Source of the DNA: an uncultured bacterium
GTDB lineage: Bacteria > Actinomycetota > Coriobacteriia > Coriobacteriales > Coriobacteriaceae
DNA length: 8,950 nt
Assembly (NCBI GenBank): GCA_905216175.1
Contig: CAJMSV010000074.1
Coordinates: 1 to 8,950, forward strand
Direction: 5' to 3'
This document shows, one piece after another, positions 1-8,100 of this stretch; the first letter of the stretch is position 1, and each line of letters starts with the position of its first letter. A program made the translations under genes and the position numbers. Below the pieces are notes generated by a model that worked only from the letters and a program-made list of their open reading frames with translations, was not told the origin of the DNA and did no database searches.

Positions 1-30
1 GAGCTCCCCTATGCCAGCACGGCATTACTC

Positions 31-59
31 GACGGGCGCGACCGCGCGTCGCGTCCGTC
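31..59 (+). promoter_or_regulatory. Leader hairpin upstream of glgC
   Basis: A 12-base arm at 31-42 pairs with 48-59 around a 5-base loop (43-47, cgcgc), with one G-T wobble and an additional C-G pair from 30 and 60. No T-run follows, so it is not a standard intrinsic terminator for the plus strand. It could be the end of an upstream transcript, an mRNA leader structure of glgC, or part of an upstream coding sequence, since plus-strand frame 1 is open from base 1 to a TAA at 106-108. I see no convincing -35/-10 pair between 1 and 100, so the glgC promoter may lie outside the window. Confidence 0.4.
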
Positions 60-100
60 GCATATGGGTTTAGGAACATCGATGACAGAAGGAGAAATCG

Positions 101-1249
101 ATGAGTAAGAAAGAATGCATCGCGATGCTCCTCGCAGGAGGACAGGGCAGCCGATTGGGGGCACTCACCCAAAAGATCGCTAAGCCGGCGGTTAGCTTTG
201 GTGGCAAGTTCCGCATTATCGACTTCTCGCTCTCCAACTGCTCCAACTCGGGCATCGACACGGTGGGCGTTCTGACGCAGTATCGCCCCTACCTGCTGCA
301 TGCCTATGTGGGCTCCGGCGAGGCGTGGGACCTGGACAGCCGTGACGGCGGCGTGTCAATCCTGCCGCCGTACGAGACGCAGACCGGCGGCGCCTGGTAC
401 GCGGGCACGGCCGACGCCATTACGCAGAACCTCGATTACATCAAGGCCAACGATCCCAAGTATGTCCTGATTCTTTCGGGCGATCATCTGTATCGCATGG
501 ACTACCGCAAGATGCTCAAGACGCACATTGAGAACAACGCCGACCTCACGGTTAGCGTTATGCCCGTGCCGTGGGAGGAGGCCAGCCGCTTTGGCATCCT
601 GACCACCGACCCCGAGGACGGCCGCATCACCAAGTTCACCGAGAAGCCCGCTAAGCCCGATTCGAATCTTGCGTCCATGGGCATCTACATCTTCTCGGCC
701 GACGTGCTGATCGAGGCACTCGAGGAGGACGCTCTGGACCAGCGCTCGAGCCACGACTTTGGCAAGGACATCATCCCCAAGCTGCTCGGCGAGGGCAAGC
801 GCCTGTACAGCTACGAGTTCCACGGTTTTTGGAAGGACGTCGGCACTATCGCCAGCTTCCACGAGACCTCGATGGACCTGTTGGGCAACAACCCCGAGTT
901 CGATCTGTTTGACAAGCACTTCCCCATCATGGCCAACATCACCACGCGACCGCCGCACTACATTGGCCCGGATGGTCGCCGGGACGACTGCCTGGTCTCC
1001 AACGGCTGCAAGATCTACGGCACCGCTCGCCACTCGATCCTTTCGACCGATGTCATCATCGAGGAGCGCGCCGTGGTCGAGGACTCCGTGCTGCTGCCGG
1101 GTGCGCACGTTAAGAGCGGCGCGCACATCTGCCGCGCTATTTTGGGCGAGAACTCCACGGTCGAAGAGGGCGTGAAGCTCGGCTCTGTCGATACCACCAA
1201 GGATACGGCCGTCGTTGGAAATGACGTCGTTATCGGGAAGGGGGAATGA
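101..1249 (+). CDS. glgC: Glucose-1-phosphate adenylyltransferase, catalytic subunit GlgC
   Basis: This enzyme makes ADP-glucose and pyrophosphate from ATP and glucose-1-phosphate, the committed and usually regulated step of bacterial glycogen synthesis in the cytoplasm. The 382-residue protein has the family order. An N-terminal nucleotidyltransferase fold carries the nucleotide loop AGGQGSRL (12-19) and FRIIDFSLSN (37-46). Next are GTADAITQN (102-110), SGDHLYRMDY (126-135) with catalytic Asp128, FTEKPAKP (179-186) with the glucose-1-phosphate lysine Lys182, and FWKDVGTI (243-250). From about residue 285 a hexapeptide-type left-handed beta-helix domain follows. The ATG at 101 is supported by an AAGGAG Shine-Dalgarno site (89-94), six bases upstream. 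glgD starts 4 bases after the stop, indicating a translationally coupled pair. All catalytic motifs are intact, so this is the active partner of GlgD. The allosteric effectors cannot be read from the sequence. Identification is secure. Confidence 0.97.
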   Translation: MSKKECIAMLLAGGQGSRLGALTQKIAKPAVSFGGKFRIIDFSLSNCSNSGIDTVGVLTQYRPYLLHAYVGSGEAWDLDSRDGGVSILPPYETQTGGAWYAGTADAITQNLDYIKANDPKYVLILSGDHLYRMDYRKMLKTHIENNADLTVSVMPVPWEEASRFGILTTDPEDGRITKFTEKPAKPDSNLASMGIYIFSADVLIEALEEDALDQRSSHDFGKDIIPKLLGEGKRLYSYEFHGFWKDVGTIASFHETSMDLLGNNPEFDLFDKHFPIMANITTRPPHYIGPDGRRDDCLVSNGCKIYGTARHSILSTDVIIEERAVVEDSVLLPGAHVKSGAHICRAILGENSTVEEGVKLGSVDTTKDTAVVGNDVVIGKGE

Positions 1250-1253
1250 TCCG

Positions 1254-2342
1254 ATGATCAATCGCAAGGCCATCGGTTATATCACCGCTAACTACTCTTC
1301 GACCTACGGCAGCGTGCTGCTCAAGGACCGCCCCATCGCGTCCGTCCCGTTTTTGGGTCGCTACCGCCTGATCGACTTTCCGCTGTCCAACATGATGAAT
1401 GCCGGCATCAAGACCGTCGGTGTCGTCATGCCGGGTAACTACCGTTCCCTGATCGACCACGTGGGCTCGGGCAAGGACTGGGGCCTGGACCGCAAGAAGG
1501 GCGGCCTGTTCATGGTGCCTGGCAACGCGTATGGCACCACCAAGGGCGGCATGCGCTTCTTACTGCGCGACATCATCTCCAACAAGACGCTGTTCCAGCG
1601 CTCTGACAAGCCCTATGTTGTGATGATGGGCACCAACATCATCTTTAACATGGACCTCAACACCATCATCGACGCGCACGAGAACTCCGGTGCCCAGATG
1701 ACCGTGGTGTACTGCAAGGCCACGCGCAACGTCGATGACGAGACCAAGCTGCAAATCAACGAGAACGGCCGTCTGACGGGCGTGAGCGCCGGCGTCGTGT
1801 ACGGCGACAACGCCTCTATGGACTGCTGCATCGTCAACCGCGAGACGCTGCTCGAGATCATCGACCACTACCAGGCTGCCGACTATCTGGACCTGCTCGA
1901 GGCGCTACAGGGCGACTTTGGCAACATCGACGTGTGCAGCTATGAGTACAAGGGCGAGGTCGTGGGCGTGTTTAGCGAAAAGTCGCTGTATCGCCGCAGC
2001 ATGGACCTGCTCGACCAGACCGTGGCCGACCAGCTCTTTGACCCCGAGCGCCCGATCCTGACCAAGGCTCATGACGTGCCGCCTTCGCGCTATGCGACCG
2101 GTAGCCACGCGTGCAACTCGATCATCTCGGCCGGCTGCATCATCAAGGGCACCGTGCGCAACTCGATCCTGTCGCGCGGCGTTGTGGTCGAGGAAGGCGC
2201 CTCGGTGACTAACTCGATCATCAACCAGAGCTGCGTCATCAAGAGCGGCGCCCGCGTTGAGAACGCCATCCTGGACAAGAACAACTTGGTTCCCACCAAC
2301 ACCGAGCTTCGCGGCACGCCCGAGAACATCCTGGTGCTGTGA
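1254..2342 (+). CDS. glgD: ADP-glucose pyrophosphorylase regulatory subunit GlgD (non-catalytic paralogue)
   Basis: This 362-residue paralogue of GlgC keeps the fold but not the active site. In the GlgC/GlgD systems of Gram-positive bacteria it forms a hetero-oligomer with GlgC and changes its activity and regulation. The shared core is visible: RYRLIDFPLSN ends at residue 46, exactly as in GlgC. The glycine-rich nucleotide loop is missing. The GDH motif reads GTNIIFNMD, placing Asn128 where GlgC has catalytic Asp128. The FTEKPxxP motif with its glucose-1-phosphate lysine is absent, with GVSAGVVYG in that region. The WKDVGT motif is also lost. A C-terminal beta-helix remains (about 280-362). 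The ATG at 1254 is preferred because a purine-rich site (AGGGGG, 1239-1244) lies 9 bases upstream. The in-frame ATG at 1215 would overlap glgC by 35 bases and adds 13 unalignable residues. It is very probably co-transcribed with glgC. Confidence 0.95.
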   Translation: MINRKAIGYITANYSSTYGSVLLKDRPIASVPFLGRYRLIDFPLSNMMNAGIKTVGVVMPGNYRSLIDHVGSGKDWGLDRKKGGLFMVPGNAYGTTKGGMRFLLRDIISNKTLFQRSDKPYVVMMGTNIIFNMDLNTIIDAHENSGAQMTVVYCKATRNVDDETKLQINENGRLTGVSAGVVYGDNASMDCCIVNRETLLEIIDHYQAADYLDLLEALQGDFGNIDVCSYEYKGEVVGVFSEKSLYRRSMDLLDQTVADQLFDPERPILTKAHDVPPSRYATGSHACNSIISAGCIIKGTVRNSILSRGVVVEEGASVTNSIINQSCVIKSGARVENAILDKNNLVPTNTELRGTPENILVL

Positions 2343-2383
2343 AAGGCCCCGTTAACTTCTGATATCACCAACGCGAGCTAGCT

Positions 2384-2417
2384 TTGGCACCGCAACATCG
2401 CTCGTAACATGTAGAAT
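2384..2417 (+). promoter_or_regulatory. Weak candidate promoter between glgD and glgA
   Basis: TTGGCA (2384-2389) matches five of six bases of a -35 box, and TAGAAT (2412-2417) matches five of six bases of a -10 box. However, they are 22 bases apart, too far for a normal sigma-70 promoter. TAACAT (2405-2410) gives a 15-base spacer but is a poorer box. It may be an internal promoter for glgA or chance. glgA may simply be read through from glgC-glgD. Confidence 0.2.
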
Positions 2418-2448
2418 AGCCGCCCGGTTCGCGCCTGGCGGCTATTCT
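2413..2448 (+). promoter_or_regulatory. Hairpin between glgD and glgA
   Basis: A perfect 12-bp stem (2413-2424 with 2437-2448) encloses a 12-base loop in which two additional G-C pairs are possible. The next bases are cgaataacaac, with no T-tract, so it is not a typical intrinsic terminator. It ends 23 bases before the glgA ATG and just before its ribosome binding site. It could be an attenuator, an mRNA processing or stability structure that sets glgA level relative to glgC-glgD, or a weak terminator. Confidence 0.5.
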
Positions 2449-2471
2449 CGAATAACAACATGGGAGACAAT

Positions 2472-4718
2472 ATGGCTGATACCAGCAAAAAGATGCAGAT
2501 CGTGTTTGCCTCGGCCGAGTGCGCGCCGTTTGTAAAGACCGGTGGCCTGGGCGACGTAGCGGGCTCGCTGCCTGCGGCGCTCGTGCGCGCCGGCGCCGAA
2601 GTCATCGTGATGGTGCCCAAGTACGCCACCATCAAGGACGAGTACAAGGCGCAAATGGAGCACTTCTCCGACTTTTACGTGAGCCTGGGCTGGCGTAACG
2701 AGTACTGCGGTCTCGAGAAGCTCGAGCACGACGGCGTCACCTATATGTTCATCGACAACGAGCGCTACTTTGCGCGCGACTATCCGTACGGCTTCTTTGA
2801 CGACGGCGAGCGTTTTGCGTTCTTCTCCAAGGCCATCACCGAGAGCCTGCAGCACCTACCGGCCGGCTTTGAGTGCGACATCCTGCACTGCAACGACTGG
2901 CAGACGGCACTGGCGCCCGTGTTTTTGCGCGAGTTCTACCAGGGCCTGCCGCTGTACGACCGCGTCAAGACCGTGTTCTCGATCCACAACGTGGCTTTCC
3001 AGGGCCAGTTTAGCGACACCGTAATGGAGGACATCCTGGGCGTGGCGCATATTCCCGCGGCAGCTACGCAGCTGCGCTGCGACGCCTGCAGCATCAACTA
3101 CATGCTGGGAGCCCTGCGCTATGCCGACGCCATCACTACAGTGAGCCCCACCTATGCCAACGAGATCCAGACGCCCGAGTTTGGTGAGGGCCTGGACGGT
3201 GTGCTGCGCGAGCGCTCCTACGCGCTGCAGGGCATTTTGAATGGCATTGACGTCGCGGGCTTTGACCCGGCGACCGACAAGCGCATTGCCGCTAACTACA
3301 CCGTCGAGGACCGTTCTGGCAAGGCCGTGTGCAAGGCCAAGCTGCAGGAAGAGCTGGGGCTCGAGGTTCGCGACGACCGTCCGCTTATGGTCATGGTCAC
3401 GCGTCTGACGCGCCAGAAGGGCATGGACCTGGTCATGTACGCGCTCGACCGCATCCTGGCCGGCGGCGTGCAGGTGGCGGTGCTGGGCACCGGCGACCGC
3501 GACTACGAGGACGGCCTGCGCTACTTCCAGGACAAGTACCCCGGAACCATGGCCGCACGCATCGAGTTCGATCCGGCGCTGTCACAGCGCATGTATGCTG
3601 CCGCCGACATGTTCCTAATGCCTTCGAAGTTTGAGCCCTGCGGCCTGTCGCAGATCATCGCCATGCGCTACGGCACCCTGCCCATCGTGCGCGAGACCGG
3701 CGGCCTAAAGGACACCGTGATCCCGTACAATGAGTTTACCGGCGAGGGCACGGGCTTCTCGTTTAGCAACTTTAACGGCGACGAGATGGGCGACGCGGTG
3801 TTCCGCGCGGCGCGCCTGTTCTGGAATAACCGCGACGCCTGGAACCAGCTGGTCACGCAGGCCATGAGTCAGGACTTTAGCTGGACGCGCTCGGCCGACA
3901 AGTATCTGGACCTGTACTTCTTTATGCACCCGGAGATTGAGCGCCCGGCGGCTGTGGAAGCTGCTGCAGCTGTCGAGGAGCCGGTTGCTGCTGAGGACGA
4001 GCCTGCGGCGCCCGTTAAGGAGCCCGCTGCTGCTGAGGAGCCCAAGGCCGAGGAGAAGCCGGCTGCCGAGGTCGAGGTTAAGCCCGCCACGAAGCCTGTC
4101 GCGAAGCCTGCCGCCAAGAAGACAACGGCCCGCAAGACGACGGCTAAGAAGGCCACGGCCACCAAGGCCGCTGCGAGCAAGACCACCGCTGCCAAGGCAA
4201 CGACCACGCGCAAGCGTACGACCGCCGCTGCCAAGAAGGCCACCGAGGCCGAGGGCGCTCCCGAGGTAAAGGCCGAAGCCGCCGTCGAGGCCAAGCCGGT
4301 GGCCAAGGCTCGGGCAAAGACCGCAGCCAAGAAGACGACCGCGACCGCCAAGAAGGCCACGGCAACGAAGTCGACGACGACCAAGGCCGCTACGACGAAG
4401 GCCGCCGCGAAGACGACCCCGAAGGCTGCTGCAAAGCCCGCCGCCAAGACCACCACGCGCAAGCGCTCTACGACGACGGCCAAGAAGACTGCGACCAAGG
4501 CTGCTGCCCCCAAGGCTGAGGCTAAGACCGAGGAAAAGCCCGCAGTAAAGGCCGGGCCGGCTCCGAAGGTCGCCGAGGTCAAGACCGCTCCAAAGACTAC
4601 GGCAAAGACCGAGCCCGCCAAGGAGGCTCCGGTCTCCCCCGCCGCTCCGGCCGAGAAAAAGGCTCCGACCAAGAAGACCTCCGTCCGCAAGGCAACGGCC
4701 ACCCGCAAGCGTCACTAG
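2472..4718 (+). CDS. glgA: Glycogen synthase GlgA (GT5) with long Ala/Lys/Thr-rich C-terminal tail
   Basis: GlgA transfers glucose from ADP-glucose to the non-reducing end of alpha-1,4-glucan. The 748-residue protein has a complete GT5 catalytic region of about 487 residues, near the usual family length. Visible motifs are KTGGLGDV (22-29), HCNDWQTALAP, HNVAFQG with His172, ILNGID, TRLTRQKG with Arg311 and Lys316, and KFEPCGL with catalytic Glu388, followed by RETGGLKDTV. After YLDLYFFMHPEIE the protein continues for some 260 residues absent from ordinary GlgA: first an Ala/Glu/Pro-rich acidic stretch (about 488-536), then a basic Lys/Ala/Thr/Pro stretch (537-748). The ATG at 2472 is chosen because GGGAG (2462-2466) sits five bases before it. 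The in-frame ATG at 2460 has no such site and adds only four residues. It is the last gene of the synthesis cluster and is followed by a terminator. The enzyme call is secure; the tail's role is unknown. Confidence 0.96.
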   Translation: MADTSKKMQIVFASAECAPFVKTGGLGDVAGSLPAALVRAGAEVIVMVPKYATIKDEYKAQMEHFSDFYVSLGWRNEYCGLEKLEHDGVTYMFIDNERYFARDYPYGFFDDGERFAFFSKAITESLQHLPAGFECDILHCNDWQTALAPVFLREFYQGLPLYDRVKTVFSIHNVAFQGQFSDTVMEDILGVAHIPAAATQLRCDACSINYMLGALRYADAITTVSPTYANEIQTPEFGEGLDGVLRERSYALQGILNGIDVAGFDPATDKRIAANYTVEDRSGKAVCKAKLQEELGLEVRDDRPLMVMVTRLTRQKGMDLVMYALDRILAGGVQVAVLGTGDRDYEDGLRYFQDKYPGTMAARIEFDPALSQRMYAAADMFLMPSKFEPCGLSQIIAMRYGTLPIVRETGGLKDTVIPYNEFTGEGTGFSFSNFNGDEMGDAVFRAARLFWNNRDAWNQLVTQAMSQDFSWTRSADKYLDLYFFMHPEIERPAAVEAAAAVEEPVAAEDEPAAPVKEPAAAEEPKAEEKPAAEVEVKPATKPVAKPAAKKTTARKTTAKKATATKAAASKTTAAKATTTRKRTTAAAKKATEAEGAPEVKAEAAVEAKPVAKARAKTAAKKTTATAKKATATKSTTTKAATTKAAAKTTPKAAAKPAAKTTTRKRSTTTAKKTATKAAAPKAEAKTEEKPAVKAGPAPKVAEVKTAPKTTAKTEPAKEAPVSPAAPAEKKAPTKKTSVRKATATRKRH
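3933..4715 (+). repeat. Low-complexity, histone H1-like tail-coding region of glgA
   Basis: This in-frame segment encodes residues 488-748 of GlgA. From residue 490 it uses only Ala, Lys, Thr, Glu, Pro, Val, Arg, Ser, Gly, one Asp and one His. It has no Leu, Ile, Met, Cys, Asn, Gln or aromatic residue, so it should be disordered. Degenerate KKTTA, KKATAT and KPAAK units recur. A TTRKR motif appears at 578-582 and 661-665, and a related TRKRH ends the protein at 744-748. The makeup resembles the tails of histone H1, AlgP and some actinobacterial nucleoid proteins. The DNA is correspondingly repetitive (many aaggcc/aagacg units), a setting where replication slippage could change tail length between strains. 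Confidence 0.85.
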
Positions 4719-4748
4719 TCAGGAAGATTAAAACTTAATCCTCAACGC

Positions 4749-4783
4749 AAAAGAGGGCGCCCCAACCAGGCGCCCTCTTCTTG
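4749..4783 (+). terminator. Intrinsic terminator after glgA
   Basis: A perfect 11-bp GC-rich stem (4751-4761 with 4769-4779) with a 7-base loop (ccaacca) lies about 30 bases after the glgA stop. A short A-run precedes it and cttctt-like sequence forms a modest T-rich tail. It would end the glgC-glgD-glgA transcript. Confidence 0.85.
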
Positions 4784-4810
4784 GTTGAAATTCTGCATTA
4801 AAAAGAGGGC

Positions 4811-4942
4811 CGGTTTACTACGACAAAATGGATCCGGTCGACCACGGCGAGTGATCTACGAAATTGGCAACGCTTCTACCTGCGGTTTTTATATCACCAA
4901 ATTGACTGTGGTTGAGATTATTCAATTCGTCGTAGTAAACCG
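4811..4942. repeat. 132-bp element with inverted terminal repeats
   Basis: CGGTTTACTACGAC at 4811-4824 is perfectly inverted at 4929-4942. Extending inward gives 20-base arms (4811-4830 and 4923-4942) with two mismatches. The 92-base interior contains the palindrome GGTCGACC (4836-4843) but no convincing gene. No flanking direct duplication is visible. It could be a miniature inverted-repeat element, a dispersed intergenic palindrome family, or a large RNA stem-loop. It sits between the glgA terminator and the next gene. Confidence 0.6.
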
Positions 4943-4968
4943 AAGTACTTTTGTTTGGCTACAAATAG

Positions 4969-5000
4969 TATCGATATAGACGTTTTTAAATATCGCGATA
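4969..5000. promoter_or_regulatory. Pair of AT-rich palindromes, possible operators
   Basis: TATCGATA (4969-4976) and TATCGCGATA (4991-5000) are perfect palindromes whose centres are 23 bases apart, about two helical turns. They lie in the AT-rich stretch 150-180 bases upstream of the gene at 5150. The spacing and similar half-sites (TATCG) would suit a dimeric regulator bound to one face of the DNA, but palindromes this short can arise by chance. The rest of 4943-5058 shows nothing else I can name. Confidence 0.25.
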
Positions 5001-5053
5001 ATTTGGGTGGTAAAACGATTTTCTAGGACAACCGTTCGCCGATGGTAAACGGA

Positions 5054-5088
5054 TGTTGTTTATACAGCCTGTGTACAACAGATATACT
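5054..5088 (+). promoter_or_regulatory. Weak candidate promoter for the GH13-GH77 gene
   Basis: TATACT (5083-5088) is a good -10 match. TTTATA (5059-5064), 18 bases upstream, is a weak -35. An inverted pair TGTTGT (5054-5059) and ACAACA (5075-5080) overlaps this promoter and could be an operator. Transcription would start near 5095 and give a leader of about 55 bases, in which CATGGCC (5109-5115) can pair with GGCCGTG (5120-5126). The calls rest on consensus matching only. Confidence 0.3.
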
Positions 5089-5149
5089 TACATCCTGTGC
5101 GTAAAGCCCATGGCCCGCAGGCCGTGATTCTATTGAACTGGACCGTATT

Positions 5150-8100
5150 ATGAGATTGATACACAACAGCCGTCTGCCGCAGTTTCGCATTCCGTTTGGC
5201 GCTGTGACCACTGGAACTTCCGTTTCGCTCTCGGTGATTTTGGAGGATGCCGACCCCAACCAGGCAACGCTTACGCTGCGCACCTGGGTCGATGAAATCG
5301 GTGAGTCTCTGTATCCCATGACGCACGAGGGCGACGGCATATTTACCGTAGAGCTTGAGTGCACCGAGCCCTGTCTTATCTGGTACAGCTTTATCTGCAA
5401 CATCGAGGGCCAGCCCGAGGTCCGCTTGGGTGCACCGCAGGGTCGCACAGGTGGCGAGGGCGTAACCTACGACTACGCCGAGGTTCCGTCTTTCCAGATT
5501 ACCGTCTATAAGCACCGCGAAGTGCGCCCCGAGTGGTACGAGCGCGGCATGGTCTACCAGATCTTCCCCGATCGCTACGCCCGCGACGAGCACTGGCGCG
5601 AGCGCACGCTGGCCGAGGTCGAAAAGCCCCGTAACGGAATCCAGCGCCGCATGGTCGAGGACTGGAACGAGCCGCCCGTGTACGAGCGTGCCGAGGACGG
5701 CTCCATCAAGGCCTGGGAGTTTTACGGCGGCTCGCTCAAGGGTATCCAGAATGACCTGCCCCGCATTGCGGAGCTGGGTTTTACGGCCATCTACCTTAAC
5801 CCCATCTTTGAAGCCGCGAGCAACCCCCGCTACGATACGGCCGATTACACCAAGATCGACCCGATCCTGGGCACTGAGCAGGACTTTACCGAGCTGTGTC
5901 AGGCGGCCGAGAAGCTCGGCATTTCTATCATCCTGGACGGCGTCTTCAACCATACGGGCGACGACTCGATCTACTTCAACCGCTACGGCAACTACCCCGG
6001 CGTGGGCGCATGGCAGAGCGAGGATTCGCCGTGGCGCGATGCGTTTTATTTCCACGAGGACGGCTCGTACGACTGCTGGTGGGGCGTGGGCAATATGCCC
6101 GCCATCAATGAGAGCTCCGAGCTGGTGCGCGAGCGGCTCCTGGGCAAGGACGGTATCATACGCAAATGGCTGCGTGCCGGCGCCCATGGCTGGCGCCTGG
6201 ACGTGGCCGATGAGCTTTCCGATGACTTCCTGGCCGAGATCAAGAAGGCCGTACTTGCCGAAAAGTCTGACGCACTGTTGCTCGGCGAAGTCTGGGAAGA
6301 CGCCTCCAACAAGATTAGCTACGGCCATCTGCGCCGCTACTTGCAGGGCTCCGAGCTGGACTCTGCTATGGATTACCCCTTCCGCGACATGGTCATCGGC
6401 TTTTTGATGGGATACAAGAACGCCTACCAGGCAGCCGAGGATATCGAAACCCTGCGCGAGAATTATCCGCGCGAGGCTCTGTCCTGCGCGCTCAACCTGC
6501 TGTCGAGCCACGACCGTCCTCGTATCATCTCGGTGCTCGGCGGCGGCCCCGACGAGTCGCAGCTGCCCGAGAGCGAGCGCAGCAAGTGGCGCCTGGACGA
6601 GAACTCGATGGGCCTGGCCAAGAGCCGCTTTTGGCTTGCAACGCTCATGCAAATGACGTTCCCCGGTGTGCCTTCGATTTACTATGGCGACGAGTACGGC
6701 CTTGAGGGCCTGACCGATCCGGGCAATCGCCGTACGCTGCCCATGAAGGAAGACCTGCACGACTTCGATACACTCGCTATCCTTAAAAACGCCTCGGCCG
6801 TGCGCCGCGCCTTGCCGTTTATGGTTGACGGCGAGATCAAGGCCTTCGCGCTCAACGACGAGGTGCTCGCCTACACGCGCACCGGTAAAGACGGTGAGGC
6901 CGCAACGGTTATCATCAACCGCAGCCTGCGCAATTCGCATCGCGTGACCATTCCGGCGCTCGGCGAATGTGCGAGCGATGTGATTAGCGGTCACGAGTGC
7001 GAGATTCACAACGGCACGGTCACGCTCGACCTGTACCCGCTGGGCTCGTCGATCATCTATCACCACGCCGAGCAGCGCCTGCAGGAGCCGCTCGATCACG
7101 GTGCGGGTGTTGTGTGCCATATCACATCGGTGCCGACCGACGACGGCAAGCCCGGTACGATCGGTGCGCCCACGCGTCGCTTTATCGACCATCTGGCCGC
7201 CATGGGCATGCGCTACTGGCAGGTTCTCCCCGTCAACCCCACGGACTTCTTCCGCTCCCCTTACGCCGGTCCTTCGGCCTTTGCAGGCAATATCGACCTG
7301 CTACCCGAGAGCCACGAGGAGCTGGCCGCCGACTTTGAGACCTGGAAGGCCCGCGGAGGCGAGGATGCCGATCCGCTGTACACCGCGTTTAAACATCGCA
7401 ATGCCGATTGGCTCGAGAAGTACTGCGTCTACATGGCCGTTAAGAAGTACTTTGAAGGCGATTCGCGCCATGATTGGCCGGCAGATGTCGCGCGCTACAA
7501 CGAGCATCTGATCGACGACAATCGCTTCCACAACGAGGCCGAGCTTCAGGCGTACATGCAGTACCGCTTTGACCTCGCTTGGTGCGAGCTCATGAACTAT
7601 GCGCACAAGAAGGGCATCGAGGTTATCGGCGATATTCCTATGTACGTGTCCGACGATTCGGCAGACGCGTGGAGCGAACCCGAGAACTTCTGGCTGTCCG
7701 ATACCGGCAAGGCGATTGAGATTTCCGGCGCGCCGCCCGACAACTTTGCACCCGAGGGCCAGGTGTGGGGCAACCCGACGTTCCGCTGGGACCACATGAA
7801 GCAGAACGGCTATAGCTGGTGGATGGATCGCTTGCGCCGCGCGTTTTCGCTCTACGATCGTGTGCGCTTGGATCACTTCTTGGGATTCCACAGCTACTTT
7901 AGTATCCCCGCGGGCAAGGCTTGCGCCGACGGTCGATGGCTGGCGGGCCCGGGCAAGGACCTGTTCCAGACCGCCTACGACGAGCTGGGTCCGCTCAACT
8001 TTATCGCCGAGGATCTGGGCTATCTGACGCCTGGCGTTCGCGCCATGGCTTCTACCTGTGGCTTCCCCGGCATGGACGTGCTGGAGTTTAGCGATTACGA

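Noticed and set aside
1215..1253. Earlier glgD start inside glgC
   Set aside because: It adds 13 residues that do not fit the family N-terminus. The ATG at 1254 has the proper ribosome site and aligns with GlgC residue numbering.
356..1273. Minus-strand open frame of 305 codons opposite glgC
   Set aside because: It is the antisense of a fully conserved GlgC and has no recognisable protein motif.
2460..2471. Earlier glgA start four codons upstream
   Set aside because: Its own coding bases form the ribosome site of the ATG at 2472, and there is no Shine-Dalgarno sequence in front of 2460.
4100..4520. Tail of glgA as a frameshift artefact or a separate histone-like gene
   Set aside because: The frame is continuous from the catalytic domain, codon usage stays consistent, and there is no internal ribosome site with a start codon. 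It reads as a true extension.
3705..4715. Minus-strand open frames of 336 and 279 codons opposite the glgA tail
   Set aside because: They are Leu/Gly/Arg-rich or Ala/Val-rich mirror readings of the repetitive AAG/GCC codons of the tail and have no start context or family match.
4785..4979. 64-codon plus-strand open frame after the glgA terminator
   Set aside because: It starts next to the terminator hairpin, lacks a ribosome site, has no family resemblance and is mostly made of the inverted-end element.
5060..7192. Long minus-strand open frame (710 codons) opposite the GH13-GH77 gene
   Set aside because: It is antisense to the conserved GH13 motifs and reads as an Ala/Val/Arg/His-rich shadow with no recognisable domain. 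High G/C at third codon positions of the real gene keeps this frame free of stops.
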